Origin: Phoronis australis
Taxonomy: Eukaryota > Phoronida > Phoronidae
Assembly: GCA_002633005.1 (NCBI GenBank)
Contig: NMRA01000747.1
Coordinates: 64,001-124,656, forward strand
Length of the DNA stretch: 60,656 nucleotides
Direction of reading: 5' to 3'
Numbering within the stretch: position 1 is the first letter of the stretch; each line of letters starts with the position of its first letter. The notes beneath the pieces are model-generated. The model was not told the DNA's origin. It searched no databases and saw nothing but the letters and a program-made list of their open reading frames with translations. Both the position numbers and the translations under genes were made by a program. Shown here piece after piece: positions 11,429 through 24,500 of the stretch.

Positions 11429-14400
11429 CAGGCGGATTTAGAGGGGGGGCCAAGGGGCCTGCCCCCCCCCCCTTGGCTGCCGCAAAAAATAAAACGTCAA
11501 AAGCGTAGGGAAATGTTGAGTTTATTAATGAACCACGGTAATTAAAATTATACAGATGAAACAAGATTTAAATGTGTGCACTTTTATTGTTTTTTTTGGG
11601 GGGGGGGGTGGACTCAGATCCAATTTCAAGTGTCAAAGTCGGAACACGGCGCAATCGTAACGGAACTATGGCTAAGTATATTAGGCTCTCCCGCGGTATC
11701 CCAGGTGACCGGCAGTGGCGCTGCGCACTACGACTCCGTTTCCGTCGTCTGCTCCATTGTGCAATGAAGAAAATTATACTCGGGAACCCAATGGTCGTCC
11801 GCCTAAGCATAAAACCGACTTGTTGTCGTACTCACCCAATTATTCCACTTCAAAGTTATGCTCTGCATAGAACTTGATTTGACTCCCACAAATCCATAGT
11901 ATTAATTGATTCAAAAGTTTTCTTTTATTTATGCCGAGTTGTTTGAACTGTGCATTGCTTTTCGGCAGCCATTTTATAATGACTCCTATGGTCGTCATAT
12001 GCTGCCGCCTTTTGAAAGAACAGAAAACCACACAGAAAAAGGCCAAGAAAATAGTGGAAAGTGGTTTACAGCAATTCTACTACAACCACAAACTGTTTTA
12101 CTAGTATGATATCGATTTTTAAATCGATTGAAATTGATTTAGAATTTCAGTTCTGGAAAATAAATCGCAATTGCTTTATTCCAGATAGATCTTACTTATT
12201 TTCAATTTGTGTCCTCTTTATTTGACTTTTTGCTCTTGTTGTTCTCAACACCACTTATCTCTACTGTCTTTCTTTTTCTTTTCAGTTTTTCTTCATTCTC
12301 TCTTAACACCTTGTCAGCCAAAACAGAACTGTAACCCTTTGGGACTTTGTCGGTGCAAGTTGATCATGGAACCTCGATACAATTGTTCTAATAAATTACC
12401 CAATATCGTATTGTTTGATTTTTTCTCACCTTTAACAGGCTTCTGCAATCATAAATAAATAAATAAATACCCAAGTTGTATTTGCATTTTATTGCTCAAT
12501 CTCTTCTTTTATTTTTGATTATGTCATGCTGTGTTGTATGTAACAATGCAATATAGTGAAATAAAGTCAATGTTTTACTTTATTGGTGGACATTAGCTAT
12601 CAATTCAACTATTTTAATTTTCTTCAAATAAATTCAAAATGCTTTAACCAAAAATTTCAACATAAATGTTGAGCTCAGTACTTTGTTTTGCAATAAAAAA
12701 CAAGTGGAGAATATTTTGATGACCAAGGCGTGGGCCGAAACTGTTAAGCACCCAGCGTATTCCATTTGTCTGCTGCGTTTTTCCTTTGGCCTAACGGGTG
12801 TCGGTTGGTGCCTGGGACAAATAGATACATTGCATAAACAATATCTGGGTAGGTTTTTGTTCCGTCTGAAGAAAATTTAATTTCGAAAATATCTTCTGAA
12901 AATGAACAAAAAAGTGCATTAGTAAAATCTACAAGTTTTTAAGTAGTCTTAAAAAAACAGTCGGTAAATGCATTAATTTTAGTCTCAGTTCTTCCATGCG
13001 TGTTTCTCCCGAGAGGTTAGTACCTGACGTGCAGACGAGCACTCCAAATTGGAACGCTAAGTCCCGCGAGGCTGCGCTGCACGCGAAAGAAGATGGCGGA
13101 CGACCTTTGGAGCCTGACGACGATAGGTATCCGGACTATACTTCATTTTTTAAAGAAAATGGAAGCTGAGTGACGATGAAAAAACAAAAGCTGCTGGTAA
13201 GATGTGAATTTTAATCGAAGCCTTAGTGAATCACTCAGAAACTCATAATTCTCTCTTTGTCAAACCTTAAGACGATTTCCAAAGCAATCGCGTCATTATT
13301 GCCAACACGAAAAACGGATTTGGTCTTTTGGGCAATTGAAGACTATTTTAACTATACTCGGCCTCGGGGACCCAATGGTCGTCCGCCTAAGCATAAAACC
13401 GGCTTGGTGTCGTACTCACCCAATTATTCCACTTCAAAGTTATGCTGTGAATAGGATTTGATTTAAATCTCACAAATATATAGTATTCGTTGATTGAAAC
13501 ATTTTCTTTTGCTTATGCCGAGTTGTTCAACTGTGCATTGCTTTTCGGCAGCCATTTTATAATGACTCCTATCAGAGACCGTAGCGTCTTTGCTCCTATG
13601 GTCGTCATATGCTGTCGCCTTTTGAAAGAACAGAAAACCACACAGAAAAAGGCCAAGAAAATAGTGGATCGTGGTTTACAGCAATTCTACTTCAACCACA
13701 AACTGTTTTAGTAGTATGATGTCGATTTTTAAATCGATTAAAATTGATTTAGAATTTCAGTTCTGGAAAATAAATCGCAATTGTTTTATTCCAGATAGAC
13801 CTTACTTATTTTGTATTTGTGACCTCTTTATTTGACTTTTTGCTCTTGTTGTTCTTAACACCACTTATCTATGCTGTATTTTTCTTTTCAGTTTCTCTTC
13901 ATTCTCTGTTAACACCTTGTCAGCCAAAACAGAACTGTAACCCTTTGAGGACTTTGTCAGCGCAAGTTGATCATTGAACCTCGATACAATTGTTCTAATA
14001 AATTACCCAATATCGTATTGTTTGATTTTTTTCTCACCTTTAACAGGCTTCTGCAATCATAAATAAATAAATAAATACCCAAGTTGCATTTGCATTTTAT
14101 TGCTCAATCTCTTCTTTTATTTTTGATTATGTCATGCTGTGTTGTATGTACAATGCAACATAGTGAAATTAAGTCAATGTTTTACTTTATTGGTGGCCAT
14201 TCTCTATCAATTCAAGTATTTTAATTTTCTTCAATTAAATTCAAAATGCTCTAACCAAAAATTTCAACATAAATGTTGAGCTCAGTGCTGTGTTTTGAAA
14301 TAAAAAACAAGTGGACAATATTTTGATGACCAATGCGTGGGCCGAAACTGTTAAGCACCCAGCGTGTTGCATTTGTCTGCTGCCTTTTTCCTTTGGCCTA

Positions 14401-14937
14401 ACAGGTGTCGGTTAGTGGCTGGGACGAATAGATACATTGCATAAACAATCCCAGTGTTGTTTTTTGTTTCGTCTGAAGGAAATTTAATTTCGAAAATATC
14501 TTCTGAAAATGAACAAAAAAGTGCATTAGTAAAATGTACAAATTTATAAGTGGTTTCAAAAAACAGTCGGTAAATGCACCGATTTTCGTCTCAGTTCTTC
14601 GATGCGTGTTACTCCCGAGAGGTTAGTACCTAAGGTTTAGATGACCACTCTAGATTGGAACGCTGAGTCCCGCGTGGCTGCGCTGCGCGCGAAAGAAGTT
14701 GGCGGACGACCATTGGAGCCTGACGACAACAGGTATCCGGACTATACTTCAGGAATCAAGGAAAATGCTTGATTTTTAGAGGATTAAACAGAAAAATTTC
14801 CTGGGCGGAAGGGGGGCAAACCCCCTCCCGACCTCCCCCCATTCGGTGCTATGCGCATCTACAATCGTCAGCTTTGCGCAAGTGCTTACAGACAAAATGT
14901 TTGGCCTCCCCCTTGTGATATCCTAGATCCGCAACTG
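11429..14937. mobile_element. DNA-transposon-like element of about 3.5 kb with G-rich imperfect terminal inverted repeats
   Basis: The left end reads CAGGCGGATTTAG followed by a G run; the right end, reverse-complemented, reads CAGTTGCGGATCTAG. The shared GCGGATYTAG core suggests terminal inverted repeats. The motif GCGACT lies at both borders (11421-11426 and 14937-14942), hinting at a target-site duplication, but its phase against the termini does not fit an exact 8-bp duplication. Inside are two copies of a 1.37-kb module. No intact transposase was recognised. The ends are hAT-like in flavour, but the superfamily is uncertain. Confidence 0.5.
11775..14752. repeat. Tandem duplication of a 1.37-kb module
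   Basis: Unit 1 (about 11775-13146) and unit 2 (about 13353-14752) align end to end. Shared landmarks are ACCCAATGGTCGTCCGCC, an AAAT microsatellite near 12453/14060, and the closing TATCCGGACTATACTTCA. Divergence is a few percent with small indels. The unique spacer between them (13147-13352) includes part of a 65-codon open frame (13257-13454) that I do not recognise. A 12-bp insertion, ATCAGAGACCGT, near 13573 distinguishes unit 2. Confidence 0.85.
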
Positions 14938-17900
14938 CGACTATAACCGGAGCATCGCCTGCGCCTAATTGGGGAACTTAGAAAAATGTGCCTATATACG
15001 GCCATTTGAGTAAAAACGACTTGCAAAAAACGCAGTGATCCGCATATAGGCGCATGCTCCTAAATACAGGGTTAGGGTAATACTCCAAGTTACGAAAGAA
15101 AGCCCATACTATCAGCTCAGTTTGACTTGATGCAGGCCTACTGTGAAGGTGCGTAGGACGGTGTTTGTGCGTTTGATCGCTGGTCTCAGACATTGCATGG
15201 AGAGTGTCCACATACGATAAAAAGTAAAAAAGTATTTGAAATTCCAGGACTAGTGAAAAAAGCACTTGATCCGTGTATTCTGTGGCCCGATTTCCCTCTT
15301 CATGTATAACAGTGATCCAGAAATATGTTCGAAACTATCCCTTCAGAATTTGCTGGAGGAAGATAAAAAACTATACCTACTACCTATAACTCTAGCTGGT
15401 GAGGCTGTGCGGAATCTCAGTGATAAAAATGGTTAGAAAATGTTCACGTTAAAGAGAAACTGCGTACGTGATCAATTAAATCAGTAATTATTTATTCTGA
15501 AATCGAGAATAACAACACAATTCATCTTCTATCGGTCTCTCGTGTGTCGCGTTTGACGTCAGGTATCTTCTATTCTACGATTCACCTACTTGTAAGGCTG
15601 ACCTCGATTCTATAGCAACGATCAAACATTCCCTTTTGTTAGTAATAATACACTTAACTCAATACACGGGACGTACTTGAATAACACCATGAACAGAGGT
15701 TTGCAGTAAACACGTGCCGGCTGTTCATCCGTAAAAGAGTAATAACACACGTCAGGTAAGTTTTGTGTTTGTTCATATACTACTGTAACGACGGACACCT
15801 TTAATATTCGACATATCTGTCATTAGACGAAAGCAGCAGCTGGTCAACACGTCGACCTCGAGGTCGCCTTGACATTCAAGTTCCCGCATCCCAGTGTATT
15901 TTCTCCCAGTTCTCACCGTCACAACAGGCAGTGTATACAAAGTAAGCGCTTAAGGGACGTTTTCGTTGTTGCGACGTTATGTAGAAGTAATGAACTATAC
16001 ATACGAACGTTTACTTACTCATAGGCGGATTTAGCCCCCCACCCCCAGCTCCTACGGACACGGCTAAAACTACGGAGGTGTTGTAACGATTTCCATTTGT
16101 TTTGGGGCAAGTCATCGTTGAATGTAATTCAGTAAGCCGGTCATTTTATACGTACGCACGTTTGTCAGGCTTCAATTCTGAGTGACACCCCCGAAGTGAG
16201 AAAATGAACGACTGACCGTCGCGGTCTCATTTACACTTCATGCTCAAAAACGGAGACTCGTGAAAGCGGAACACTTTGAACAGGCCGAGATGAGAGAGAG
16301 TGTGGAGTTAGTTGATAAGAAAACGTAAGGGAAGAACGGTTTCCGCCAGCTAGACATAGTGTTCTTATAACAGCTAGTATGTCCTGGCAAGCGGGAAAAT
16401 TGGTAACTGAGACAATACCGGCTGAGGTCTGCCCGACCCTAGATAGCTTCGCAGTCGCCAATCCCCGTCGACACGAGCGCCACTGACATTAGGGTCTATA
16501 TCTTTCTTTTACCCACCCGACGAGGCAGTACTGCCGATGACACATAATCGAAATACCCAACTGAGACGTTACTTGAGTAGGAGCCAATCATCCAATGAGA
16601 GCTGGGCAAAATACCCACCCAAGATAATGACCTGTTGACCAAATTTCTGAGTCCACGGCACGTCACTATCCTATCCGCCAGGGTCGTTTGTGTTGTGCGT
16701 GCCATTCACTCAGCTTTCTTTTTTCATATTGTATTATATAGTCTATATATGCATACTCACTTTCAATAATCATAAGGTTCGAGCACGAACTCAAACTAAA
16801 AACATTTATTTCTTGAACCTCGTGCCTCAAAGCCGTAACTATAGATGAATTCGAGATCCCGAGCACAGACATTTGAATTAAAAAAAAGTTAAGTTGTGTT
16901 TCGTTTTGTCAACTGTATCTGAATGTTTAATTACCATCGCATTTTTTGGCTGTGCCGGATTATCCACTAACTTAAGTAAACTAACTGAGGCTTGGGGCCC
17001 CGCGTAAAACAAGGACGCCATTTGGTCCCCATAGGCGCTATTTAAATTTTGCGACAGTTAGGCAATCGTTAAAGGTCATGTAGGACCCTAGAAAAATAAA
17101 ATGTCCAACAAGTGGCCAACTTTGGAACATCGTAACTCTGAAATGGCTGATTGGATATAAAAGAAACATATAGCTATCATTCTTTATACGCTGTTCTACG
17201 AAACCCTATTAGGTCAGATTTTAAATTGTTCCACTTTTGAACGAGGGGATATCAAAAATAGGACTTATATCATTTTCACGAAAAAAATAATTGCATACTA
17301 AAACAGAAAACGAAACGATAATTTAGAGAACTGTAACAACGAATCATACAAAACTGAGTCATGCTATTTATTCTATTGTTTTGTTTTGAACTTGATTTCT
17401 TTTTGCTAAATTTTCCTTAACAAGCGAGGCGATCTAATTCGTGGTAGAATGGTATAAAGTCCAAAAATCAAATTTCTACTTTCAGAAAATGTTTACTTTT
17501 GCTGAGTTAAATTTTCATACATTTGTATAAATTTGGCTGAGTGTACAGACTTGTCGACAAGGTCCCACATAACCTAAGCGAAAGAAGATGTAACTTACAT
17601 GCCAAGACTTGTACGATGACACTTGGCTTATCTCAAAATCCAGCTGCTGCCTGGTGGTTTGGTAATTGACTCAATCATGTTGTACACCCAGAACAATTAA
17701 TGAGGAATATATCATTACAACATTAAACAAACGTTTTAGGTCGTAAAATTCACTTTTCTGTTCAATTTTCAAAATTCAAAAACATAATCACGTGTCCTTC
17801 TCACGACCTATTCAAGCATGATATTTACAAACTTTCAAAACGAAAATTAAAAAATAATTTGATAGGTCTTATTATCTAGAGAACGATAACATCAGCAGCC

Positions 17901-18353
17901 TGAAGCGATTTAATTTACCACAACAGCATGGTGTCTTTGATCTATACCGGCAGATTTTGAGGTGCGTAAACCGATCTAGTATCGCCCAATCTCTACTGGT
18001 TAGGGTGTCATCGTAGGATTATTTTCATTAAGTGCCTCACAAGAAATGGGGCACCCGTCTCGTTGTCGCAGGGGCACCTCAAAAGTCATGATGCCCAGTA
18101 TTGACGAGGGAAAGTAGAAACTGAAGTCGCCATGCAAGAACCCTCCAACCTAAGGAGTAGCAACCGGGGGAAAAGTTGCGGCGAAACGTGGAAAATTGCG
18201 CCCTAGACTTTTTATAGTTTGGGGGCCTCGAGAGACCTTACTCCTGTACTGCTGTTTAGAAAGATTTACTCTGAATTTTAACTGTTTGTCATGTTGACTA
18301 AGCCCGGGCTTCTCAAAATACCTTCCAACTCACACACGTCTTCATTGTTACAG
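14938..18353. other. Intergenic region upstream of the transglutaminase gene
   Basis: No coding exon was recognised. A strong donor (GTCAG before GTAAGT) at 15755/15756 could end a non-coding 5' exon of the downstream transglutaminase, whose first coding exon starts at an acceptor, but no transcript evidence exists. At 16024 a GGCGGATTTAG motif matches the left end of the element at 11429 and may be a solo or truncated relative. Confidence 0.35.
17080..17620. repeat. Old interspersed repeat, copy 2 (related to 2325-2990)
   Basis: It shares ordered blocks with 2325-2990: CCTAGAAAAA, CAACTTTGGAACATC, GAGGGGATATCAAAAATA, CAGAAAATG, and CAAGGTCCCACATAACCT. The orientation is the same. Divergence is high, so the family is old or fast-evolving. 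Confidence 0.5.
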
Positions 18354-18512
18354 CAGCGTCCCAGTCTGGTTTGGCTACCATCATGTCTCATGGTTTGTTT
18401 GACTTCCCTACGTCATACGCAGGCAGGAGCATTGCGGAGAATCCATCACTGTACCGAGTCTACAGGACTTCTAATGGCGGAGATTCTGTGATCGACAGCC
18501 GCAGTGACCCAG
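18354..18512 (+). CDS. Transglutaminase first coding exon
   Basis: It follows an acceptor (TTGTTACAG, ending 18353) with ATG at 18383, so an upstream non-coding exon is likely. It encodes 43 residues plus one base and ends at a GT donor; the phase fits the next exon at 20844 exactly, giving SDPDDDP across the join. The tail has no signal peptide, no Cys for palmitoylation and Ser rather than Gly at position 2. Confidence 0.7.
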
Positions 18513-21500
18513 GTTGGCAAAAGTGATGTACATGTATGTAGCCTACGAGTGTGAAGCCGAAGCAGGGCACCCCCACCAACTGGGGGCGGGGTGAAATATT
18601 ATCGACTAGAAGGGTTATGCGGCTCACATTTTCTTCGTTCCTAGTGAAGAAAATCTTTCTGGAGTTTGCTAGTTCTGCTGTTTCTCATACAAAAACCTAG
18701 ATTTACACAATAATGACGTAGATCTATAAGGAACTCTATGTTAATGCAGATGTTTTCTGTGTGAATTAAGTTTTCGTTAAAAACGTGAAAACTGCATTTT
18801 CCTGTGACGGAAGGTGAAACATAACAAGGACACTTATCTCAAAAATATCGAATCTCAAATTTTTCTTTGGGTTACGATGTGACGTCACTTGGCGTTGATG
18901 GGAAGAACATCAAGAACATTTCTAGTGAAAATATGCTCCAGAAAATCGTAGTACTGACGTCACTGGTGCCAAGATAGGACTCGATATCGCAATTCACTTG
19001 CAAGTTACCGCTCAGTTTCTACCCAAAATTGACATCCCGTAAGTAGGACGCCCCGTCGACCAGTAAGTCTGATAATGTTTTGATTAACACATAAAGTACA
19101 AATTGAAATATTTAATCTGTTCAGAAAGCTCTTTGTTTTCATGCACAGAGTATTTTTGAAGCGCAGACAATGTTTATTTGTTTAACTGACTTACAACTGT
19201 ATAAGCCCAATGGGCTGGATGTTATTTTTCAAATAATATATAAATTATAAATAAATGTATTCATTCATTCTATAGGGCTGTGCCTCCGCGTAGTAAAAAT
19301 CAGACCAACGTCAAAACCGTAATAGTCTGAAAATGATACCAACTGATGAAAATCCCTACCCGTGGCAACAGTTTCGCTCCTCCCCCGGGTCGTCAGGTCT
19401 TTCTTTTCAGTTAACCACCCACCCGAGGCGATACCTCTTAGCTGCCAAATACCCAAAAGAGGCGCGCGATAACTGAAAAGGTAAAATATCTCCCCCGAGT
19501 TTGAATCGCACCCCGACTAACTCTTCCAAAGGAAGAACCCCCGGGTATAACATCAAATTACTGAGTTTAATTAGAGTGAGTGCTGACTTAAGAGCTGTAA
19601 GTGGACAGTAAGTGACGTTAAAACTTAATTGACGTTATTAATTTCTAGTCTCTCGCTCCATTTGGTGATGTCGATATGCTTATCGACCGACCTGTTCTCC
19701 AGACTTGTAAACGTAAACAGGAAGACATTACTGAATGATTTCCTAGTGGAAGCTATTTTTGGTCGAACGCTCTGTCTTGTTAATCGCTAACTACAGGGAG
19801 TGTGACTATAGATTTATCTGTTTACCTAAGTAAGCCTGCGGCGAATAACAGTTTTTTATACGCTACGTATTGTACACCTTTAAGACTACGTATTACTCTT
19901 CGATAGCTTTACAACACACACCCTAATTTACAGAACAGCACGTGGATGTTACTTCCGTTGCTGGACTTTCTTATTTATAGTAAAAGAACAAAAATGATTA
20001 CTTATGTGTACCGTCATTTCATTAATGTTTGAAAATAATGTAGTGCGTAAAAGCCCATTGGACTTTCAGTCATACATGGCTCAACAACAAATTTCTAGGC
20101 ATGGCTCGGAGCTTTTCAAACAAGACTCGAACTGTTTGAACACGGTTCAGAGAAGTGTTTGAATGCACGCGGGGATAACACCAGCAGGCACAAACATCCA
20201 TTGTCACGTGACTGTCGTTGTTAAAGCGTAACCAACTATTTTCAATCAAGCGCAGACGTCGAAATGGTTGCGGATGAACAACGCTGTTCTTTTTCTAGAT
20301 TTGTACTCTGTCTTGTTATTCCGGAATAAACAGTTCAGTGCCTGCTTATGACAATAATACATCTTCAAAGCTTGCTTCGACAGAAAACTCGTTATAAAAA
20401 ATGAAAAATGACAAAATTTCAATGAACGGTTGAAGAGCAATGTAAATTGTGTCATTTTTGGTGGCAGGAGTTAAAACTTTCGAAAAGACACTTTTTTTAG
20501 GTTTGCCAATTGAATAAAAAGATCTTATCTACAAATTTACTTACAGAATCCGCCTTCAGAACGTTTCTGTGATCATCTACAACCTGAAACTATGCTTTCA
20601 TGGCAAGTGATGTCATTAACAAAGGGTCGTGGGAGGATTTTCGTTATTATTATAAAAATAACAAGTTTATTTGAACTGTAGTGACTGAGATTAAAAAGAT
20701 TTTTCACCGGCGTTGGCGAGATGGTCGCCACACCACAACCTGAATGCATGTATTTCATATGCTTCTCATCAGAACCAGGCGATCATTTTCGAGGTCCTCA
20801 TTCGGATCGGTAAACTGTCATTTTTCAAATGCTATATTTGTAGACGATGACCCAATTGTGAACGTGAAGCACGTCGATTTTAAAGTCAAAGACAATGCAG
20901 CGCAGCACCACACAAGCAAATACGACCTGACAGATGAACCCCACGGGCAGCTCATAGTCAGGCGGGGTCAGTCATTTGACTTGGTTATTACGCTGGACAG
21001 GCCTTTTGAGGAGGGAAAAGATGACATTCGATTTGTGTTTTTTATTGGTAAGTTGCTATAGCAGAAACTGGCTGAATTAATGGCTTGGTTTCTTCCTCGA
21101 AATATTCGATTTCAAACGCCCACCAAGTGGCACTGGGCGGTTTCCCTTCAGAAAAGTGTTGCTATAGCTCTGAATGCACACAAACCTCTAAATAAAACGT
21201 AGGCGGCGCACCATAGGGGGCTAGGGGCTATAGCCCCCCATTTTTTCATTGCTGCGTCGCCCATGGTCTATGGGCGGCGCACCACAGGGGGTCTGGGGGC
21301 CATGTATTAACGACGTTTATGCAACGTAATGGTCTTTACAACAAACAACGTAAGTGGCACCTTATCGACAGGTAAGTGCGTTGAGCCAAATATGGACAGA
21401 AATATTAAATTTTAACTACTTTAAGGACTATATTTTCTGAACGTGTACCAACCTGACGTGAATTGGGTCACGTGATCATGTATTTTTATTAATATTTAAA

Positions 21501-24500
21501 AAAGAAATTAACATGCATGTCAAAACAACTGGGCGATCAATAACGTGACCAAATTTGGCGTGATATATGTTCAAGATGAAATCTCAAGAGGGCTGTTACA
21601 CTAAATTTTCCAAATTGTATTTTCGCTATCATTTCATGCATCATTTTTCATGGAAATTCTGAAAGTGCTTTATTTCGCACCAGAACTATTTCTCCTAAAT
21701 CCCTGTACGAAAGTATGACAAGTGTCTTCCGTGAACGTTACAAAGAATCTGACTACCGTAGTGCCCCCTAGTGCCAGTTTTAACTTTTCACGGTCTTGGT
21801 AGATGTACTCCCACTGAAGATAGCATTGCTGATTTGCTATGCACCTCTAGAGAAAATTTTAAGTTTACTTACTGGCATTACTCCCTTCAGTATGATTGTT
21901 ATCTGCGCTGTATGCGTTGTACAGGTTGGGCGCATATCAACGCTTCGTGTTGCTCTTGTTGACTTTCTGGCTGCATAATTCTTGATTTTTTCAGGAGACG
22001 ATCCTACTATAGATACGAAAAGTTTGTGTAATGTCAACTTACTCGACAAAACATCGTCGGCAGAAAATTGGGACGCGTCACTAACTGAATCCACTGGAAA
22101 CACTTTGGTTGTCCGCATCAAAAGCCCTGCAGATTGTGCGGTGGGTTCGTGGGATTTGGATATTGAGACTTACTACAAAACTGGTCGGGAAAGCGAACCA
22201 TTGAAGTACCACCGATACGTGTCCGATCAACCTTGTTTCATTTTATTCAACCCTTGGAACTCGGGTAAATACATTTTGAATGCTTATGTTACGTGTTACT
22301 TGTGTCCAACGGTAGGAGGTTCTGGGCTGCATTCCGTAGACGGCTCCAGACCGATTCACGTGAAACGCTTTAGTAGCTAAGTTCTCTAGTAAATGCATGA
22401 CCATATCATGCAAGTATATGCGGGATTGTGCATATGTTCGAAATGTTTGCGTCCACTGAACACAGCTGTGGTTTTGCCTTTGAAATCGTATAAATTAGGC
22501 AGTCGATTGGTCGGTCAAACGGACAATCGGTCGGGTGGAACATTTTTCAGTTACTGTGCAGTGTATTTCAAAATACTCGTACGTAAGATGGAACGCTTTC
22601 GAAGAAATATTTATCAGAGGCCGAAAAAGAACCTTTGAGACCAATCTCATAGTTAGAGAACCCAGGGCTGTCTAAGATGCGATACCATCCACAGAGCTCT
22701 TACTGAGTATTACCTTGGTGTGACAGGTTTAGGTGAATAGCAAGTGTATTAAATGGTTTACGAAAGTAACTTGATTACAAAAAAAAAAACAAAAACAGAG
22801 AGCTCATTTATTAGGAACGTGCCGGTGTACACGCCAAAGACATTGCGGAAATGATGTGTAACAAAAGCCGATCAACCTTTTAATTAGCGTTTATGGATAT
22901 TCGTTTACGCCTGAACTGTAACTGCATTATAAGGGCTCAGTGCTATGCCTTGGCAGAATTCTTCCTCTGTAGTCCGTAAAAATTTTTTGCGAGTATCTTT
23001 CACCTACTATTTATCTTGTGATGGACTCGAAACAGGCCTCTGCACTCTCCGAGAACGTCCTTGTTTGCTTTTACGTCGAAATGTAATGTCAGCCGGACAA
23101 AATCAACAGTTTTAGGTTTAATGACAAAAAATGCTAGAAGGTAGTGACCTCTTTTGAGACTAAGGTCAGCAAGCTGATATAAAAGCCATTTCCATGATAT
23201 CCAGGAATTTTGTCTGTCAAAATCAGCAATTCCAGATTTGAGGAAAAACTAATTTTAGACGCAGACAATCATGCTCAGAGTACATGAAACTTCGGGGTTC
23301 TGTTAACATGTACTGTGTACCCTTACCATTATAGCCAGGTATTTAGGCTTGATGGCTGTCACAAGAAAGCATCAAGGTTCAACGTATTTTTAACGATCCT
23401 ACCTAAAACATAGGGAGTTGCTGAGGTTGGATATGTACCGTTGCTATGGTATTCATGTAGTTTGAAATTACATCAGTGTGCTAAGCTGCGCACGCCTCAT
23501 ACTGATGAAGTTTTAAAAAATTAAACTGTCTCTTTGGGTTAACAACGAGATACCGTAACCCGTAAAGCAAATTTGATAATCCAAAAATGGTTGCCAAGAC
23601 AATTCATGCCCATAGAAAGGAAAATAACCTTTTTAGCAACATAAAATGTGTGTGTAAATATCAATAATTAGTATTTCAAAACCAAACCAGAAGCACAATA
23701 ATATTTTGAAAATACAAAGTGGTCGCCATGGCAACTAATGCAAATAAACCTGTCAACTACTACTTTACGACTGTATAAAACGCTCGCAACAGAATGAATT
23801 CAATTACGCATATGCTTCATCTCTAGGTGTGGCATAATTGTCACCAGTGTAAACACAGATTGATCAATGAGAGTCTGCTAAGTCACTGACCTGAAATGCC
23901 CTACTTAAATACCTCACTAGCGCAGGCAGACACTTGGATATTGACAGGGCAAACAGAGTACGCCCCTGCTGCCCCGGTATTGTTGAGGACCAATACCATT
24001 TCTTTTTAATTGTAATGCATACACTGAACTTAGAGAAAGGTTCATAGACATGCATAACTGTAAACCCTTCCGTATAAAAGTTCCTTCAATTGATGTCAAC
24101 AAATGATTACGAACACCTCGTTAAACTTTGTAAATAGGTCATCTCGGCTTTTGAACTTCGTGAGAACTTGTTACGACTTCAAATATCTAAAAGATGTACT
24201 TTCAAACAATGGGCCTATGACCTTTATTACTGAATGATTGATTGATATCAACAGAATAGTCCCAACATGCAATATAAATAACTTTCTTCGTTGATTCTCA
24301 ATTTTCGGAGCTCGTCATTACCTGCGAATAGTGAGCAGTGAGAGTTTTAGATAATTGTGATATGCGTTGTTTGCTCACTAACATGACTTGACCATCAAAA
24401 GTTTTGTCCAGCTTACTTGTTTAGTTTTCCAATTTACTTTAATTCGGAGATCTGTTAGAGCCGTCACCAAACAATGACACACTCTCACAGACTCGAACAT

